From contig CAXAMN010013858.1 in the NCBI GenBank assembly GCA_963970005.1, positions 19,057 to 83,056 of the forward strand: DNA of 64,000 bases. The letters are read 5' to 3'. A model generated the notes under the pieces. That model saw only the letters and a list, made by a program, of their open reading frames with translations, was not told the origin of the DNA and did no database searches. Source of the stretch: Durusdinium trenchii (taxonomy: Eukaryota; Sar; Dinophyceae; Suessiales; Symbiodiniaceae). The position numbers and the translations under genes are program-made. Positions 29,849 through 43,024 of the stretch are shown here, in pieces (position 1 is the stretch's first letter; each line of letters begins with the position of its first letter).

Positions 29849-32800
29849 ATTCCCGGAGCCAGCCGTGAAAGTGACCCACTTGATGGTTTCCGTTCGTGGA
29901 CACAATGTCACAAGGCCACTAATATGAACTTGGAGCAAGAGGAGCATCCAAGTCACATATCCAACGACAAGTCACGTGCCACAAGTCACGCGTCCAGTGC
30001 TTCAACTCCTGCAGGTCGACCTGCACCTCTAGACCCTCCATCCAGTGGGGGAGGTTTCAAAGTACGAACATCTCCCTACAGTGGTTTCAGAGTGATGGCG
30101 CAAGCACGAAGAGGTAATCTATAAGGACCTCCATCTAATATAGACATCTTTGGGCTGCCATCTACTCTTTGCACCACGAGTCAATGCCTCTCCTCCCCTG
30201 CCCTGCGGCCCCTGCCCCTTCCACGCGCCTGGAGGCCATCTCTCCGGAAGCCTCTTTAGGCCGGTTTTCGCCGTCTAGCGCGGAGCGAAGTCACGTGACC
30301 AGCCGAGAGTTCTCCAAGATTTCGACAAGAGATGGTGAAACCTGTAGATGGTGGAACCTGTGATGTGCAGGCCATCAAACTTTGGGGGGGCCGGACGTTT
30401 GAGATGAGAGGATTTGGAGGTCCGACATTCCCAGCAGTTGGTACATCGGCCGTGACGCGCGACGGATCATGTGACGCGAAGTGAGCACCGATTGAGTTCT
30501 ATCTGCCCAGAACGCTCCGTGAACGACGCCCGACAGGTCCCTCAAAACTTACGGATTGGTTCGACCCCAGACCCTCCATATGAGTGCTTACCACATGTTG
30601 GACTCCCGATGTGATGCGAACACAGAGGCCATGCACCAGGCCTTCGGACTCGTTTCGCATCCGACGCGACGAAGACGACCGGACACACAGGGCTGGGGTA
30701 CGCCCAGGACCCCAAAGAGGTCCATTTTTCGACCTGGTGCACTTGAGGACTGGCACCATCTACTACTCAGACTCAAACCACTGTTCAAAAAGACACATCA
30801 GAGCTTGGCATTGGACTCTAGGTAGATTATGGTAGATTGATAGATACCAGGACCCTCCTGTCGGGGTGTCTATTTATAGACCCTTAGCTGTGATTCGGGG
30901 TGTCCATTAACCACCCTGGGGGTCCAGGTAGATAGATAGATAGATAGATAGATACTCCAAAATAGAGGTCACTCAGGCTCTAGGTACATTTCATTTCGGC
31001 TTTGCCGTTTCGGCGCCTTCTTTGCCGACCGCGCTCCTCCAGATCCCCGACCGCGCTCCGCCTCTACGTCGCGGGGCGTGCGGAGCGCGCAGCAGGCGAG
31101 CTTCCGGGCAGTTGGGAGCCGTGGGTGGTTGGGTGGGTACGTCTGGAAGCCTCGGTCTGAGACCACTTGACCTTGAAAACCGGAAGGGTCAACACGTAAA
31201 AACCTCTCCCCTCAACATCTTCCCCCAAAAAGACTCCGTGGTTCTCGCCCTGCGGTGCCGCCCAGGCCGTACGGCCTGTAGCGGCCCGGCAGCCCGCAGC
31301 CCGGGCGGCGGGAGTCTCAGTGGGCGCAAGGCGCAAGCTGTGAGTTCCGGGAAGCATGTTCCCCCAAATGTTTTTGAAGCGGATTTGGGTGTGAAGACAT
31401 CGACCCAGACATGTGAAGTCGACTCGGTTTGTTTCTGAGTCGATCCAGAGATGTGTCCAGCTGAAGATGTTCCCGGGTTCTTTTTCACTTGCGAGACAGG
31501 TCGGAGAAGCACCAGAGGGGCAGAAGCTTTCCTACCCAGACGAACCTCCGCTTTCCTTGCTAAGGACGCCGTGACGAGCACAGCGTGCGGAAACCGAGCT
31601 GAAGTTGAGAAGAGCTTGGTACAAAATCAATAGGTAAGGGCAGGACTTGAATGAGAAGGTTCCTTTCAAAGGTTTTTAATCCTTGAAGGAGGTACCACAA
31701 AGAGGCACCCCGTTCCTCCTTTGGTCTTTCGCAATGGCATTTTCATGACCAAATGCTGGGGGTGTTACTTGTAGCTTGTTGGACAGAATCTAAGAGCGAC
31801 TGTCATGTCCCAATTTCGCCGTTGGATTTTCGCTTGTGGTGCTGGAAACGCATCACCCCTTTTTCCCACTGCTTCACGATCGTGTTGGGTTTCGGAGACG
31901 AAGAGTGACGTAAATTGGGCGAAGGGGCAGAAAGAGTGACGGTGGGCGAAGCAAGGTCCACGAATTCCCGATATAGCAACGTAAAACGGAGCGATCCGTC
32001 CACATGAGAGAACACGAGCGAAGGGCCGCGTGACACCCACGTGGTGGTTCAACACTTGAGTGCCGAAAACTCCTCGAAGCAGTTGGTGGAATCCAAGTGG
32101 ACACCCCCATCGTGCTTCTAGGCCCAAAAGATACGAACCGTAGTCTTCCAGCCGGCCACTCAAGAATGTGTGATTGTTGGAGGCAACAGTCAACAAACTC
32201 GCACTTCCAACAACAGCTAAAGCATGCTAAAGCTGAATCAACCCGATGGACTTGGAGTTGGAGTACATTCGGATTCCAAGTCAACGAAGTCCAAAACCAC
32301 CACAGTTCGATCTGTAAGACCTTCGAACCTCTGGTCACAGGCGACTCGCTCGACCCCGACCTCGACTCCTGACCCGGACCCGGGACGTGCTGACCGTCCG
32401 CGGACCGAGGTAGCCAGTGACTTGAACTAGGACCCGTCACCAGGGGTACCGAACTGGGATAGTCTAGTTCGGGTTCTGACCCACCTCTGCTGGGAGGTTC
32501 TCTCGTGCCACTACGCCGGGCGTGACTTGGAAACCGTCGACCCACCGCGCCGGGATCGTGTCGGATTGAGGGTCGGGGTTGGGGTCGGGATCCCACTCCG
32601 AAGAAGGCATCGCACCGGAGGGGTTTTCGGGGGTCCGACAGTCCTTCTTCAAGAAGCTTCCGCGGGTTGGGACTTGGGAAGGTCCACCTCAGAATCCAGG
32701 ATCTGTGTGGTGTTGAACTGTGACACGACCCCCCCAAAAAAAAAGATTACCATGACTCCATGGTTGAACTACTGTTGGAATCTTTGGTTGAACTACTTCC

Positions 32801-35800
32801 ACACTCTATACCATGACTCCATCGCTCGCAGCGAGCGAACTCCGAACTCCAGCCGAACTCCCCGCTTGGCCGTCCGAGCGCCACGGGAACCCGCCACGTC
32901 CAAGCGCTTGGAAGGGCGGTCGGGATCGACTCGCGTCGGGGCTTTTGGACACCTCTCCACCGCTCGGCGCTCGGCCGACGGTGCGCTCGTCCGGTCGGGG
33001 ACACCCAGGTCTCGCGGGTCATGCCTCGATCCGAGCCATTCGTGGGCTGCCGAAGGGCCCGCCATGTGTGGCGCGGCTCCTCTTGTGGAAAGAGTGGCGC
33101 AAAGTGTGAACTCCGATTTCTGATGACTGGTGACATCCTTCCGATTCGGGTGGCGCTGTGCGCAGAAACGACGCCTTATAGACGAAGGATCCTCGAGGTC
33201 CTTCAGGTCCTGGAGTGCAGACGGACAAGATGGATCCAGTGGCCAAGACGAAGCCAGACTTGCAACCCATCAACCCTGCAGCCGTACCCGAGCGCGGTGG
33301 GTGCAGCGACAAGGCCCCGGCCGAAACCGAGCGCTTAGCGCTTTTCGGCCGGCTTGGAAGGAATCCGGGCATGTGTCCGTGGAAAGATTCAGATCTGAAG
33401 ACCTCCGAAGACCCCCCCATGAAAGCACCACATTTTTGGGACCAGCCATTTCGGACCTCAATTCCATCCACCGTGACCTGAGCCTGACCGAGCGCACCGA
33501 CGAACAGTGGTGGAGAGCCCTTCCAGAAGGACCGGAAGGTTCTGCGACGCCGAGGTGCATCCCCTCTGCGAGGGAGGTGTGTCGGGTGCCGCCGACTTGC
33601 CCTCGGCCGGGTTGAGCCTAGTTGGGACGGACGTGGGCGGAGGGTGACGTGGGGGTGTGGGCGGACGTGTTGTTGGTTCTCTTTTGGGCATGTTTTGGGC
33701 CAGACTGATCAGGTGTTGGATCGGGCGCCTTTGGAGCGGTCCAGATCTCAATGAACTACTTCAAGATGGGTCTTCTATTCTCCCCCACCCAAGTCGGACA
33801 TCACATGGGGGGGGCCGATTCCGAGCTGGTAAGTCCCGCCAGGATGTGTTGTAGATGTACTTTCGCGGCTCCTTAGCCTGCACCATTCCGCCCATGCAAC
33901 CACATGCAACCGGCATGCTGTTTGGCCCACTACACACCGGCCTGGCCCGTTCGTTCGTTTTCTCTCAGGTTGGGCATGGTGCTCGCACAGGCGCTTGAAC
34001 CGGCGTTCGGGTGACGCAGGATAGAGGGGGCCCCCCTCATCACCTCAAATCTGGGAGACCTGAGAGTCCAGTGCTGTCCGACTGAGGTCTTTCTTTCTGA
34101 ATCGGACTTCGGAAGAAGTCAAAGTACGTGGTGGGAAGGGGTGGGAGGTTGAGCCAATATGTGTCGGAAAAAGTGGCACGGACCAACGCTTGAGCCTCTT
34201 GAGCCAAGGTACAGTACCAAGTGGATTTTTGGAAAACAAAAGCCCGCGACGCCACCTGGAACCTTCGTTGACACAGAGGTCACCCCTTTCTCGTCATCAA
34301 CGTCGTAAGAGTTCAGATCCTCGAAGTGGGCTGGCTCGGCGTATTCGATCACCACTCGTGTCCAAGTGGTCCGGGTAGATACCCAGCGATTTGAGAAGAC
34401 GAAGAGGAGATCTCTGAAACAGAGCTCCAGGCCCTTCGAGCAAGGAGGAGGCCTTTCCGCGGCAGGCAGGGTGACTCTGCTGGTCCTTCTGGTGACCCTG
34501 CTGGTCCTTCAGTACGTCTTTGAAGGAAAACGGTGGATGAGTCCAAAGGTCAAGAGGACCTGACATATTCGAGATCATTTTGACACGTCGTATGACTTCA
34601 GAATAGCCGTCCTTTGGTGGGCTCTTACAGCTTTACCGATGGCTCGCCCCGTTTATGGCTGCCGAGGCGGATGTCAAGCCACAGCCTCAGCGGACACCAG
34701 CCGGAATGGCAGATCGTGGTGACTGTGCAGCTTCATGGGTGAACAAAAATTCCACTGAAGCGGCCAACGTTTCCGGGGACCAGCAAGGTCGGCGCGCCCT
34801 GCGGGAATCCCACGGAGATCCATGAAATGTCTATCACTCTAGGACCTAGGACCATCACGATTTGGGGGATGGTGGTTTCGGCGTATACGTATAGTCAATA
34901 TTTCTAGAGTTTGTGTTCTTTTCTGGGAACAACACATGTGTACCTGGTTCTTCAAAGTGACCTCTTGATCCAGCCTGGGGAAGGTCACTTGGTCACGAGC
35001 GCTGGACCCTGTGCCGAGGTCCCCATCGACGGTGCGACAAAGCCACTGGGAGCGCAAGGACCGTGACCGGGTTCACCCCATGGCTTTTTGGCCGGTCTTG
35101 ACATTTTCCAGTCTTGACACCAAATGGTCAACAAACAACATGTTATTTTTTGCGTCAGTGTCGATCGTGTTTCTCTGGTTCTTCAACGGAAGAATCGGAA
35201 AAAGTCACAAGTCATTCTCGTGGCTGAGTCCAAAGGGATGTTGGTATGATGTAAGACTCGTCTTCCCGGTCAGCCGGATGTGAGAAGTACCTTGTGTAAG
35301 CCTGCTCCTTTTGTCGCTCAGGTCTGTCAGATCATCTTAGCAATCAATTTCTTGGAAGAGTGGCACCTGGCACCCCATTATCCGTAACTTGGGTCGTGTA
35401 CCTTGTTCTAGGTCAGGGTGCCAACTCTTCTTTTTCATACTTTTTTGTTTCACGATTTTTCATGCTACGTCCATAGGCAGCCGTTTTGTTGCTGTAGCCC
35501 CACCCCCGGTCTAGTCCTAGTCCTAGTCCTTCAAGAGGCGGTTGTCCGTTGTCTCGCTTGGCTCTTGGATGCTCGTCACATGTCTCTCGTCACATGTTCG
35601 CCCGAAGTCATTGCTGGAACGGTTCGTCCCAAGTCGTTCGATGCGTCGGCAGTTCGGCGGCGCCATCTTCTCGGTCGAAGTGTTGCGTTTTCGGGCCGGT
35701 CGCGGTTCGGTGGAAGGGTCTAAGTCTAACGGTCTTCCTCCCTGGTATTCACTATTTTGTTGTCTTTGCGTGTGTAGAAGTATGCAGCCCGGCACTTGGG

Positions 35801-38800
35801 TCGGGACTTGGAATTGTTCTTCTTCCTGTTCTTTTTTTCTTTTCGGGGCGTCTGGCTACTTTAAAGGGAACGTCCAGTTCAGCTGCTTTCGCTCTTCGTT
35901 GATGTGGTTCCTGAGGTGAAGCTCCTCACAGGCACGGGAGCTGGAGTGGGGAGTGGGGAGTGGAGAGGGTGAGTGCGGGTCGTTCTTGGGTCTTTCAGAT
36001 GGAGAGCTCAAATTCTTTTGCAGGAATCAAGCTACCGGAGAGACCATGCGGAAACCATGGGGGATCAAGCTCAAAGAAGTCCGCGTTTGGGAGGGGCAAT
36101 CTTTCTTTTCATTCATTCATTCATTCTTTCTTTCTTTCTTTCTTTCTTTGTCTTTCAATGTTTTTTTTTCCATTTTTTTGCAAGGCTTTCAATCCAGAAC
36201 AGATGATATCAATACAAATCATTTCTCAAGCACCAGGCCTTCTCAGTGACCCTTTGAGATGCCAGTGGCTGAGGTCACTTGTCTGTAAAAGGTCACGTAT
36301 ACCAATCCTGAAGCGGTCACTGGGAAGGCGCTGGCACGGAAGGTGCCATTTTTCCAACTCCCAGCAGCCAGAACCGACTCACATGGCGTAAGGAGGGGCG
36401 ACTGAAAGAATGAGCCTTCCTTGATCCCTCCTTTCCAATCGGTTTTTTGGGTGTGCTACCAGGCCACCTTAGGCATGGTTTGTGCTTGTTTTGCGAATGA
36501 CAGCCCTTTCCAAACTTCCAAACCTGCTCCCTGCCACACCGTGGCCACACCACCTCCCTGCCACGCCCCAACCTCGGCTCAGCCCTGGACCTACTCCGCC
36601 GGGCGCCGATGAGGCCCGTCAGCCAACGGACCAGTGCGGCACCACGGCCCAACCGCTGCTGGGCAGGCGCGCTTCGGCTCGGCGTTCGGCGGTGGCGGGC
36701 GGGCGGCGGGCCGAGGGGCCGGACCAGGACCCAGGTCTTTCCCGAGCGAAGCCATTGGCGAGCGAAGGGTTCTCGTTTTGTAGCCATTTTGTAGCTGGGG
36801 TGCGATCGCATGAGGAGGATCATTAGGTCATTAGGTGTTTCTTTGGGGTGCTCTTTCAGAACGCATCTCCACAGCAGGGACACATCCCATTTGGACCACG
36901 GAACTGGTTCCGCGAATCGAGCATGACTGGCCAGGCAGCCAAGCTGACTCCAGTGTGAGGGGGCTTAGACTGCGATTGGTGGGGCCAAGGATCGATTTAG
37001 GCTTGAGTTGATGCCAAGATGTGAATGCATTCTGGAGATAAAGCAGTTCTAAGGCAGTTCTTCCTTGAGATAAGGCAGTCAATCAGGCAGCCACTCAGGC
37101 AGTTTCCCAAACGCCTTTTTGGTCAATTTTTGCTCCTAGGCAGCCGAGGCGGCCATTCCCGAGGCCGGGGGGAACTCCCGCCGGGATGGAAGGGCACCTT
37201 CCGACCCCGGTTGAGCCTGGAAGCACCGAGGGGAGCGATGCTTGGGCAGCCTCAGCATCTCGGTGATCGGTGACCAGTTTAGAATGACCCATCCAACTGA
37301 GGAAGTCTTCTCAAAGGGTAATTGACCTGAGGAAACGTCTTAGAAGGTATAAGGTATAACACTGGATCTTTGAACTGTGCAAACAATTCGGCCGTTTCGT
37401 CAAAAACCAGCCAAGGTTGGCAGACATTTTGCACAGTTGGAAGATCATTACCAGCACCCGACTCTACAGGTCTCCTCTCGAGGCTTTTGTAGACTTAACA
37501 GTCGCAGGTGGTGACCTGATGGAAAATGCTGAGACCCAGCAGGGTCCAATCGTTCGTCACCTTCAGCCCCTTCGTCACCCCTCATGGTCCCACCGCGCGC
37601 GAGGAGCGTGCTGCGACTGCCTCGGCGCGACCCGGAGGCTCACATCGATGGGTTTGGTGGTTCGGGGCGACACACCGGAGGGTCCGGAGGTGGTGAGGGG
37701 TGGTGGTCACTAGGTCTGTGGCTGTGCTAAGTGAAGGTAAGTGATAGATGCACCAGCACCACGGATTTTGGGGTGTCCAAGAGGTCAAGGGGTGTGCATG
37801 AAACCATTTGTTGGGGGTCCCTGTCATAGAATGATGTATATATATATATATACACGCGGTAAAAGGAAGAGTTTGCCTCAACATGAGTCCAACTCCCCCC
37901 ACGTCACCGCCTTCTTCTTGTTCTCCGTCTGCTGCAGCTTTTACACCGTCTGCCTCTCAAGAAAAGCAGCCGCCGACCCACCTGTGTTGGGAAAGCACGC
38001 TGAACCCGTCCCAGCCTTCGCCCAGGCCGAAGACCGCTGCCCCCCACGAGTGGATCGTCCGGTCGGGACCCCTTGGGGCACCGGCGGAGTGCGTGTTTCG
38101 CACGAAAGGACAGGAGAACTGTAGAATGCAACAGTGTAGAATTGAAAGTGTGAATGAATCAGACACCCTCCCATTTGGAGGGTTTTGACCTCCTTCCCAG
38201 ACGCACTGTTCACAGCCGATTGGTGAGAACCCCGGTCCCTTAAAACCGAGGGATTGGTGAGAACCCCCAGACCTCCTCCAGAGGAATTGGGACAGATCCC
38301 TCCGTACGGTCCACGAGCGCCAGGGTTGTCATTTCTCACTCTTTCTTTTCTTCATGATGTGAAGGTTACCAAGGCTTTGAAGGGTTGATGGGGCGTTGCC
38401 ATTGGATGGCTTCGTTGATTCGGTGCGAGAAACCAGAAAATTCACCGTAGGACCACTTTTTGAGAGGATGTCAATGCTTCAATCCAAGGAAGAAAGACAG
38501 AGACTATGACTATAATATTATATTACATCTCTAAGATGTGCAATGTCACCTGCAACGGGTGTCTAGGATTTACACAATTATTCACGTGAGGTACATAGAT
38601 GACCCTGACCTGTGACCAGCACAAACATTGGCCACTTCGATGTGCAGGTTACTTTTGCAATGTCTTTTTGTTAGCCCGGCTGAAGTCCAGTTCGACTATA
38701 TTTTGACCGGATGAAGTAAAGGAAGTTCCCGAACTCAGGTCCCCGTTCGTCAGACCATTCTTGTTATAGTCGACTTGACTCCCAGGGTTAGTGGACTTTT

Positions 38801-40671
38801 GCGGCTACGACACTCTCACGTCTCGTCCTCTCATGGTGCTGAAAAAAAAAAACGGCGCTGAAAACGGTCGGCTCAAGACGTGGGACGACGAGCACTTTCT
38901 TGGGTCGACCATGAATTTTTCTAGAAGCAGAGGGGAACCATCAGATGGCCTGACCCAGCCCCGGTCCTTACTTGGTTGATTGGTTGATTTATAGGAAGAG
39001 GATTCTCCCCAACTACACCACCAATATGTCGACTATTGGTTAAGGGCCGGTGCATGGGACCAAAATGGATACCTCTATGATGTCCAAAAGGACATTCAAT
39101 TGATGGGAACCTTCTTCATGCAATGGATGCCACTCCTGCCCTCGATGCCTGAAATCATTCAGCCAGCACTCCTACGGACTCTTACGCCCCTCCATCCCAG
39201 CGGCAGTCCTGGAACACCCACCTTCTCCACAACGCAGAGGGTCCGGAGTCTGGTGATCGAACCCTTTAGATTGCTGTGGGCCCGGAGTCTTAAGGTGGAA
39301 AACCAGCGGAACATTGTGGGGACACTGGTCGCCCCGCTTTTTTCCCGCGACACGCGAGGCCCCACGGGCCTCGGGCCGCAGTGGGGGGGCTCGACTCGGA
39401 AGCTGAACCTGGAAGCTGAGGAAGCTGAACAAGCTGTTTTGGAGTCAGAAGATTTCTTTTATTCTATTTTTTCCAACTCAGGAGAAGGGTCACCGGTTCC
39501 AGCGATCCAGAATGTTCCAACTGTGTCAAAAATTCAATTCTGCCTTCTGATGTCTTCTGGCTGGCTTTGATGCATCAAACAGGCAGAATTGATGCTCTGC
39601 TTTTTAAAGATCTAGCTATAGAAGAGTTGCCTTGGTACTGATTCGTCGAATGTTGGAACCATCTTCGAGTGCTTCATTCTATTCAGCTTGTGGCGGCTCA
39701 GCTGAGTCCTCATCCACTCGGCCCTTCTGTGACGCTCTCCCGGCAACTGAGGAAGTCGAGTTCCAGGCCCAGTTCCGCCAAGGCGCGCGGGCCGCGTTGG
39801 CCGCAATGCTGCTGCGTTTGCTCTCTTTTGTTTGCGTGCCTAGAATTGGCTGTGATCCATCACCAGTTGCTTTTTCTTCTTCTTCTTCTTCTTCATGCTC
39901 GCCCGCATTCAACTTGCGCGGAGCTGACATCGATGGACCCAAGTCATCATCGGGCGCGATGTGACGTTGCCAGGGGCAATCTGCTGATCCAGGCCGTCAG
40001 TGGAGGGTTGGTAGAGGACAGAGTGAGCTCAGGTGCAAATTGAAGAAGAACATCACAGAAAAGAATATCCAGAAGGTGCAAACAAAATGATCAGGTACCA
40101 GCAGTTAGGTTGTTCTTTTTCCATCTTTTTCCCTGTACGGTTTTATACTGCAATATATACTGTATTTTTAAACGAACCGAGGAGAGAAACCACCCCCGAT
40201 GGCTCGAGGTGGTTCCTGGCACAGACCTGGCAGTAGGAATGAAGAGACGCCCCCAACTCGCCCAAGGGATAAAACCCAATCCATTTTCTTGCCAGATCTT
40301 GGTGTTGTTCCTGGTCCGAACTGACCTTTTTCTTCCAAGATGTGTTTGAAATTTTGGTCGTCCGATCCGAACACACGGACGGACAACGGGCATTGAACGG
40401 TCGCCCATCATCGGAGCGGGAAGCGGCTTCCGCGGATTCGACCGATGTCTTGGCGGGCTGAGAAGTTACCCAGGGCGTCATGAGGGGCGGCTCAGTCATG
40501 TTACACTGGTTACGTGGGATGGCAGGGCCAAAACAACGGATGGCAGGATCATGTTCCGAATATGACACAGCTGGTGCCATCCACGCATATATCCATGATT
40601 ATTTCAGGAAGGTATACCCGGAAATAATAGATCCAGCTGTTCTTCTTTCATATTTGCAACAAGCTTGTGCA
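29849..40671. other. Long non-coding stretch
   Basis: About 10.8 kb holds no gene I can support. It includes a (GATA)n run at about 30932-30953, a TTCA/TTTC microsatellite near 36108-36150, a (TA)n run near 37834-37852 and a CTT-rich tract near 39870-39895. Numerous overlapping open frames in GC-rich parts (31.0-33.6 kb, 36.5-36.8 kb) lack motifs and compete across strands. Confidence 0.5.
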
Positions 40672-40770
40672 ATTCCCTAGGGCTCCTGGCCCACATCCTC
40701 AGGTTCAGGGGGGTCTCAGCGGGGTCTGTGTTTACCGAACCTGAGGATATGGGCCAGGAGCCTTAGGAAT
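40672..40770. repeat. 99-bp fold-back element
   Basis: Arms of about 34 bp are near-perfect inverted copies. The left arm begins ATTCCCTAGGGCTCCTGGCC and the right arm ends GGCCAGGAGCCTTAGGAAT, with a ~28-bp loop. It is similar in size and design to the fold-back at 269-386 but unrelated in sequence. It could be a MITE or introner-like element; no target duplication is evident. Confidence 0.75.
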
Positions 40771-42253
40771 CGATCGCCATTGGGTTCGTTCGAAGGGTTT
40801 TCCTCACTTCGACTCGCAGGTGGAGGCTCCCGCAAGAGCCTGCCGGTTTCTGGACTGCCTAGAGAGAGTTGGTTCTGGGTCTGGGTGGAGTTGTATTTTT
40901 CAGAACGGGGGACTGCCATAGGAACTAGGACCTAGGAAGCCAGAAAACATATATCCAAGTTAACAAGCTGTTTCACAAAAGGAGGCAGGTCCCTGACGGC
41001 ATGCTATCACTTGAAAATAGGTACCCGACGGCGTTCGTCCTTGGTCCAGCTTCGATCCTGGCGGCATTCGATCCTGGCTGCGGCATTTTTTTTGGGGAAA
41101 CCAGTTGTTGGTCCAGATGCCTTCCACTCCCCCAAAAAGACATTCGACACCTCGACTTCTCAGCTTGAACAGAGAGTGTTTCTCTCCCCCAAAAGACTGG
41201 CAGGTGAGGAGGTAGGAGGCATACACCCAGCTACCCAGCTAGCCAGCTAGGCATTGAAATTGGGTGCACCCCCCCAGAAAATTCCTCACCCTTTCCAGAT
41301 CTCTCAGGCTGGTGGCCCTCTCGGCGGCCGCAGCGCCTACGCCTACCGGGGTGCTGCGGCTGCGGCGGCTGCGGCCATGGAGGTGGTGGCCGGAGGCGGT
41401 TTTGGGATGGGGAGGATGGGATCTAGCCGCTAGCCTTGTTGCTCGGGTCACCCTGTTCGTCAACCTCTTCACACGTTTGAAAAGCAAGCCTGCAGTTTTA
41501 GAAACACCTACCAGCACCTCCAACAGGTCACCAATTGAAACCTGTACCCTCCAAAGGAGACCTGTTGGAAGGTGCTGGTATATACACTTTTCGAATCGCA
41601 TCAATGGGATATTGAATGGGGATTTGAAGGGGGATTTGGCTGTTCAGGGGCATGGGGTGGGTAAAGACAAGCCCTCCCTGCAACAAGCATGGGCCAACGT
41701 GGATGGCATGGCTCTGAGTTCGGAAGACCAAGAAATCCGAATACCACACTTTTCTGCAGGGGGAGGTACCCTTTCTTGACGTGAAGGAGTTGAAAGAGAT
41801 TTCGTGTGTTTTTGGTCTGGTTTGTACCTACAAGCCAGGCAAGATTATTCTTTGATCCTTTTTCCAAGGATGTACGCTAGTTGCCGCTAGTTGCTCATGG
41901 ATTCTGGGTCTTGTTTGAGAATTCTGAGGCAGGATACCATAACAATTAAGTCTGGCAACTGAAATTGGTATAGTCGTCAGTTGAACGCAACTCCAAGCTC
42001 CAAGCAGTGTTTCCTGGTGCGGTCTCAGAACATGTTCAGTTACCCGCAAAGCAGCTGACACTTTGTTTGAACAGTATGGAACACAGCAATACATTCAGCT
42101 AGCTGGGCCATCTCTTTTGATTGAGAACCGACACAGCTGGATTGCAGAGCCATCGTGCATTGCATATCGAAGTGCATCGTTGCGCCATGTCTAGAAACGT
42201 GAGGAGCTGTGCGGTACGCAATGGCACCGGCAATGCCTGCTGCGTCAACATCT
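40771..42253. other. Non-coding stretch
   Basis: No clear gene. A Gly/Ala-rich open segment near 41300-41430 (GCT/GCG codon run) could be coding, but no family or splice partner supports it. Confidence 0.4.
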
Positions 42254-42263
42254 NNNNNNNNNN
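42254..42263. other. Assembly gap (10 N)
   Basis: Ten ambiguous bases mark a scaffold join. The distance across it is unknown. Open frames on either side should not be read through it. Confidence 0.99.
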
Positions 42264-42450
42264 CCAATACCCCGCGAAGAACGGGGTTTCGGACTTTCGA
42301 TGGATTCCAGCGCATGAGGCGAGCATTCATGGCAGTGAGGTGAACATCACCTTCAAGCCCACCATCGCCTTGAAGACGTCGGAAGCCAAGCCTGCGGCCG
42401 GACGCGAGACAATGGTACAAGATCTCTTCCGAAAGTATGATCCTGGGTAC
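42264..42450 (+). CDS. Putative exon beside the assembly gap, unknown protein
   Basis: Just after the gap one frame reads YPAKNGVSDFRWIPAHEA and then a mixed charged segment ending DLFRKYDPGYC. The composition is protein-like. No family is recognised and the upstream part is cut off by the gap. Confidence 0.3.
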
Positions 42451-42779
42451 TGCACGAGTAATTTGTCACCAGCTTTTCATGTTCAAGCGTGTATGCCATG
42501 TATATCCTACTCCCATCAATCATACTTGTGTGTCTATTATTCTATACCTTCAGCGTCCCGACCGATTCTGGGATCGAAACATAGACCAGTCTACCCAGCC
42601 AGGGCCGAGAAAGAGGGCTCCCGGATTGAACATACACACACAACCTCTTGTTGCTAGTAGCTTCTTGTTACTAGATGTTACTAGTAGTAATGGCCTCCAA
42701 CCTAACAGCGATGGCTTCCACCTAGTAGCTTCTTGCTACTAGTAGCTACACATCCAAACGGGCTTTTCTGCATTGGTGT

Positions 42780-42998
42780 CTGCAACATCGACGCGAGAAC
42801 CTCGCGACGTAACTGGAAGAACACTCGAGGACTCCTCCAGGGACGGCGTCCTAAGCGAAGCTGAGATGCTGAACCTCTTGGAGATCTTGTCAGTTCCACG
42901 GCGGGAGGCGCAGGCGCTTTTCAAAGAAGCAGATGCCAATCGAGATGGGCAAATCCAAGTGCATGAGTTCATCTCTTGGCTCCTGGGCACGGGAAACA
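42780..42998 (+). CDS. EF-hand pair, exon fragment
   Basis: The open segment contains two calcium-binding EF-hand loops in normal spacing. One is DSSRDGVLSEAE (Asp at 1, Glu at 12) and the other is DANRDGQIQVHE followed by FISWLL. Paired EF hands of this kind occur in calmodulin-like proteins and calcium-dependent kinases, which are abundant in dinoflagellates. The parent protein cannot be told from this piece. No ATG lies nearby, so it is an internal or last exon, or a relic. Confidence 0.7.
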
Positions 42999-43024
42999 CC
43001 TCAGAAAGCTCTTTTTGTTTTTAG

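Noticed and set aside
31022-33615. Overlapping long open frames on both strands in GC-rich DNA
   Set aside because: Several frames are open at the same time, and none has a motif, good start context or splice support.
36780-36791. GTAGCCATTTTG, part of the dinoflagellate spliced-leader sequence
   Set aside because: Only 12 bases match and the following bases (TAGCTGG) diverge from the leader, so chance is as likely as a relic.
36482-36826. Pro/Arg-rich 114-codon open frame
   Set aside because: It is low-complexity GC-rich sequence, open on both strands, with no family features.
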